This document shows positions 5,621 through 6,031 of a stretch of DNA of 6,031 bases, one piece after another. The stretch spans positions 1 through 6,031 of the forward strand of contig NZ_DASVZH010000188.1 in assembly GCF_036391795.1 (NCBI RefSeq), given 5' to 3'. Source of the DNA: Oryzihumus sp036391795. Lineage in GTDB: Bacteria > Actinomycetota > Actinomycetes > Actinomycetales > Dermatophilaceae. A model generated the notes under the pieces. That model was not told where the DNA came from and did not search any database. It saw nothing but the letters and a program-made list of their open reading frames with translations. Position numbers and translations under genes: made by a program. Numbering within the stretch: position 1 is the first letter of the stretch; every line of letters starts with the position of its first letter.

Positions 5621-6031
5621 CGCTCGTCGAGGACCTCGACGGTCAGGTGCGGCCAGTCCGCAAGCCGGCCCGGCTCGGCTGGCGCCGGGAGGGGTGCCAG
5701 GGCGGCGCTGGGCAGGAAGTGGACCGTCGTGCCCGTGGTCGGTTGCGCCGGGATCGGCGCCAGGCCGGTCACCGGTATGCCGTGCTCGTAGCGCTGCGTC
5801 CACGACCCGTTCGCGCGGTGGTTGGTGTGGACCAGCCAGGTGCTGAGGGCGGCCACCACCGAGATGCCTCGACGCGGGTGGCCGTCGGGAAGGGTCTGCG
5901 CGGTGGGTGCGTCGAAGAACCGCAGGTCCCGCGTCGCCATGACCGGCTTGCGCACCGGGGCGCCCTGACCGTCGCGGCGCGTGTCGGTCCCTCGCCCGTT
6001 GTCCGCCACGCTCACCGACCCGTCGGCGTGG
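5581..6031 (-). CDS. Stand-alone GyrB-like GHKL ATPase-domain protein (5' end beyond window)
   Basis: Open to the right edge on the minus strand; 149 residues are visible before TGA at 5583-5581. The visible part aligns by eye with the ATPase domain of DNA gyrase B. DGSVSVADNGRG corresponds to DGS..V.DDGRG, the Bergerat-fold G1 motif, with Asp10 of the visible part. GISVVAALSTWLVHTNHR corresponds to GVSVVNALSEWLE, YEHGIPVTGL to the RFERGVPV segment, and TGTTVHFLP to TGT..xFxPD. The protein then ends after a short WPHLTVEVLDER tail. The gyrase transducer, TOPRIM and DNA-binding regions are therefore absent, so it is not a gyrase subunit. The ATP-lid Gly-rich motif of gyrase (LHGVG) reads HPRRG here. 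The missing N-terminus should hold the remaining ATP-binding helix. I recall similar short GyrB-like ATP-binding proteins in actinobacteria, of unknown function. The initiating GTG proposed at 6015 is internal, since homology continues upstream. Confidence 0.8.
   Translation of the reverse strand, partial: HADGSVSVADNGRGTDTRRDGQGAPVRKPVMATRDLRFFDAPTAQTLPDGHPRRGISVVAALSTWLVHTNHRANGSWTQRYEHGIPVTGLAPIPAQPTTGTTVHFLPSAALAPLPAPAEPGRLADWPHLTVEVLDERQPRGSARRNVAP
5617..5646. terminator. Bulged hairpin at the histidine kinase stop codon, candidate bidirectional terminator
   Basis: CTGAC (5617-5621) pairs with GTCAG (5642-5646), and CGTCGAGG (5625-5632) pairs perfectly with CCTCGACG (5634-5641) around A 5633. 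A three-base bulge (5622-5624) lies on the left arm. The 13 bp include the kinase stop codon TGA (5618-5620). There is no T tract. The whole element lies inside the 3' coding end of the convergent GyrB-like gene, which is still translated through it. Termination of the two-component operon here is inferred from position and pairing only. Confidence 0.42.

Overview
The window is high-GC DNA with GTG and TTG starts, G/C-ending codons, purine-rich ribosome binding sites and an OmpR-type two-component pair. It also carries an 81-residue DUF6458-like membrane protein and a stand-alone GyrB-like ATPase of a type I associate with actinobacteria. This points to a chromosomal segment of an actinobacterium, probably Micrococcales; a link to Intrasporangiaceae is only an impression. 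I see no transposase, phage gene, integrase, rRNA, tRNA or CRISPR array. Genes are dense and most look like ordinary housekeeping or accessory functions.

Left part (1-1203, + strand). The C-terminal end of an Eis-like acetyltransferase enters from the left edge. Twelve bases later comes a RimJ/RimL-type GNAT acetyltransferase, probably in the same operon. A -10-like hexamer then precedes a small two-helix membrane protein (DUF6458-like).

Middle (1211-3328, - strand). Three genes run leftward: an alpha/beta hydrolase (2513-3328, TTG start), a ChrR/YieF-like NAD(P)H-dependent FMN reductase (1814-2389) and a PhnB/VOC-fold protein (1255-1671). Two copies of the same 37-bp near-perfect palindrome sit directly after stop codons. 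One lies between the convergent DUF6458-like and VOC genes, the other just after the hydrolase. They are best read as a repeated terminator-type element. The reductase has a separate 15-bp palindrome immediately upstream of its ribosome binding site, a candidate operator.

Right part (3329-6031). A 262-bp divergent intergenic region carries an 11-bp-spaced TCAGGTC direct repeat of the kind bound by OmpR/PhoB-family regulators. It leads into a response regulator (3591-4265) and a sensor histidine kinase (4262-5620) that overlap by ATGA and form one operon. The kinase converges on, and overlaps by 40 bp, a minus-strand gene for a GyrB-like GHKL ATPase fragment whose 5' end lies off the right edge. 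A 13-bp bulged hairpin at the kinase stop codon lies inside the coding sequence of that neighbour.

The most noteworthy items are the duplicated palindrome, the GyrB-like ATPase with a divergent ATP lid, and the compact terminator-in-coding-sequence arrangement. I found no clear sign of an undescribed multi-gene system.
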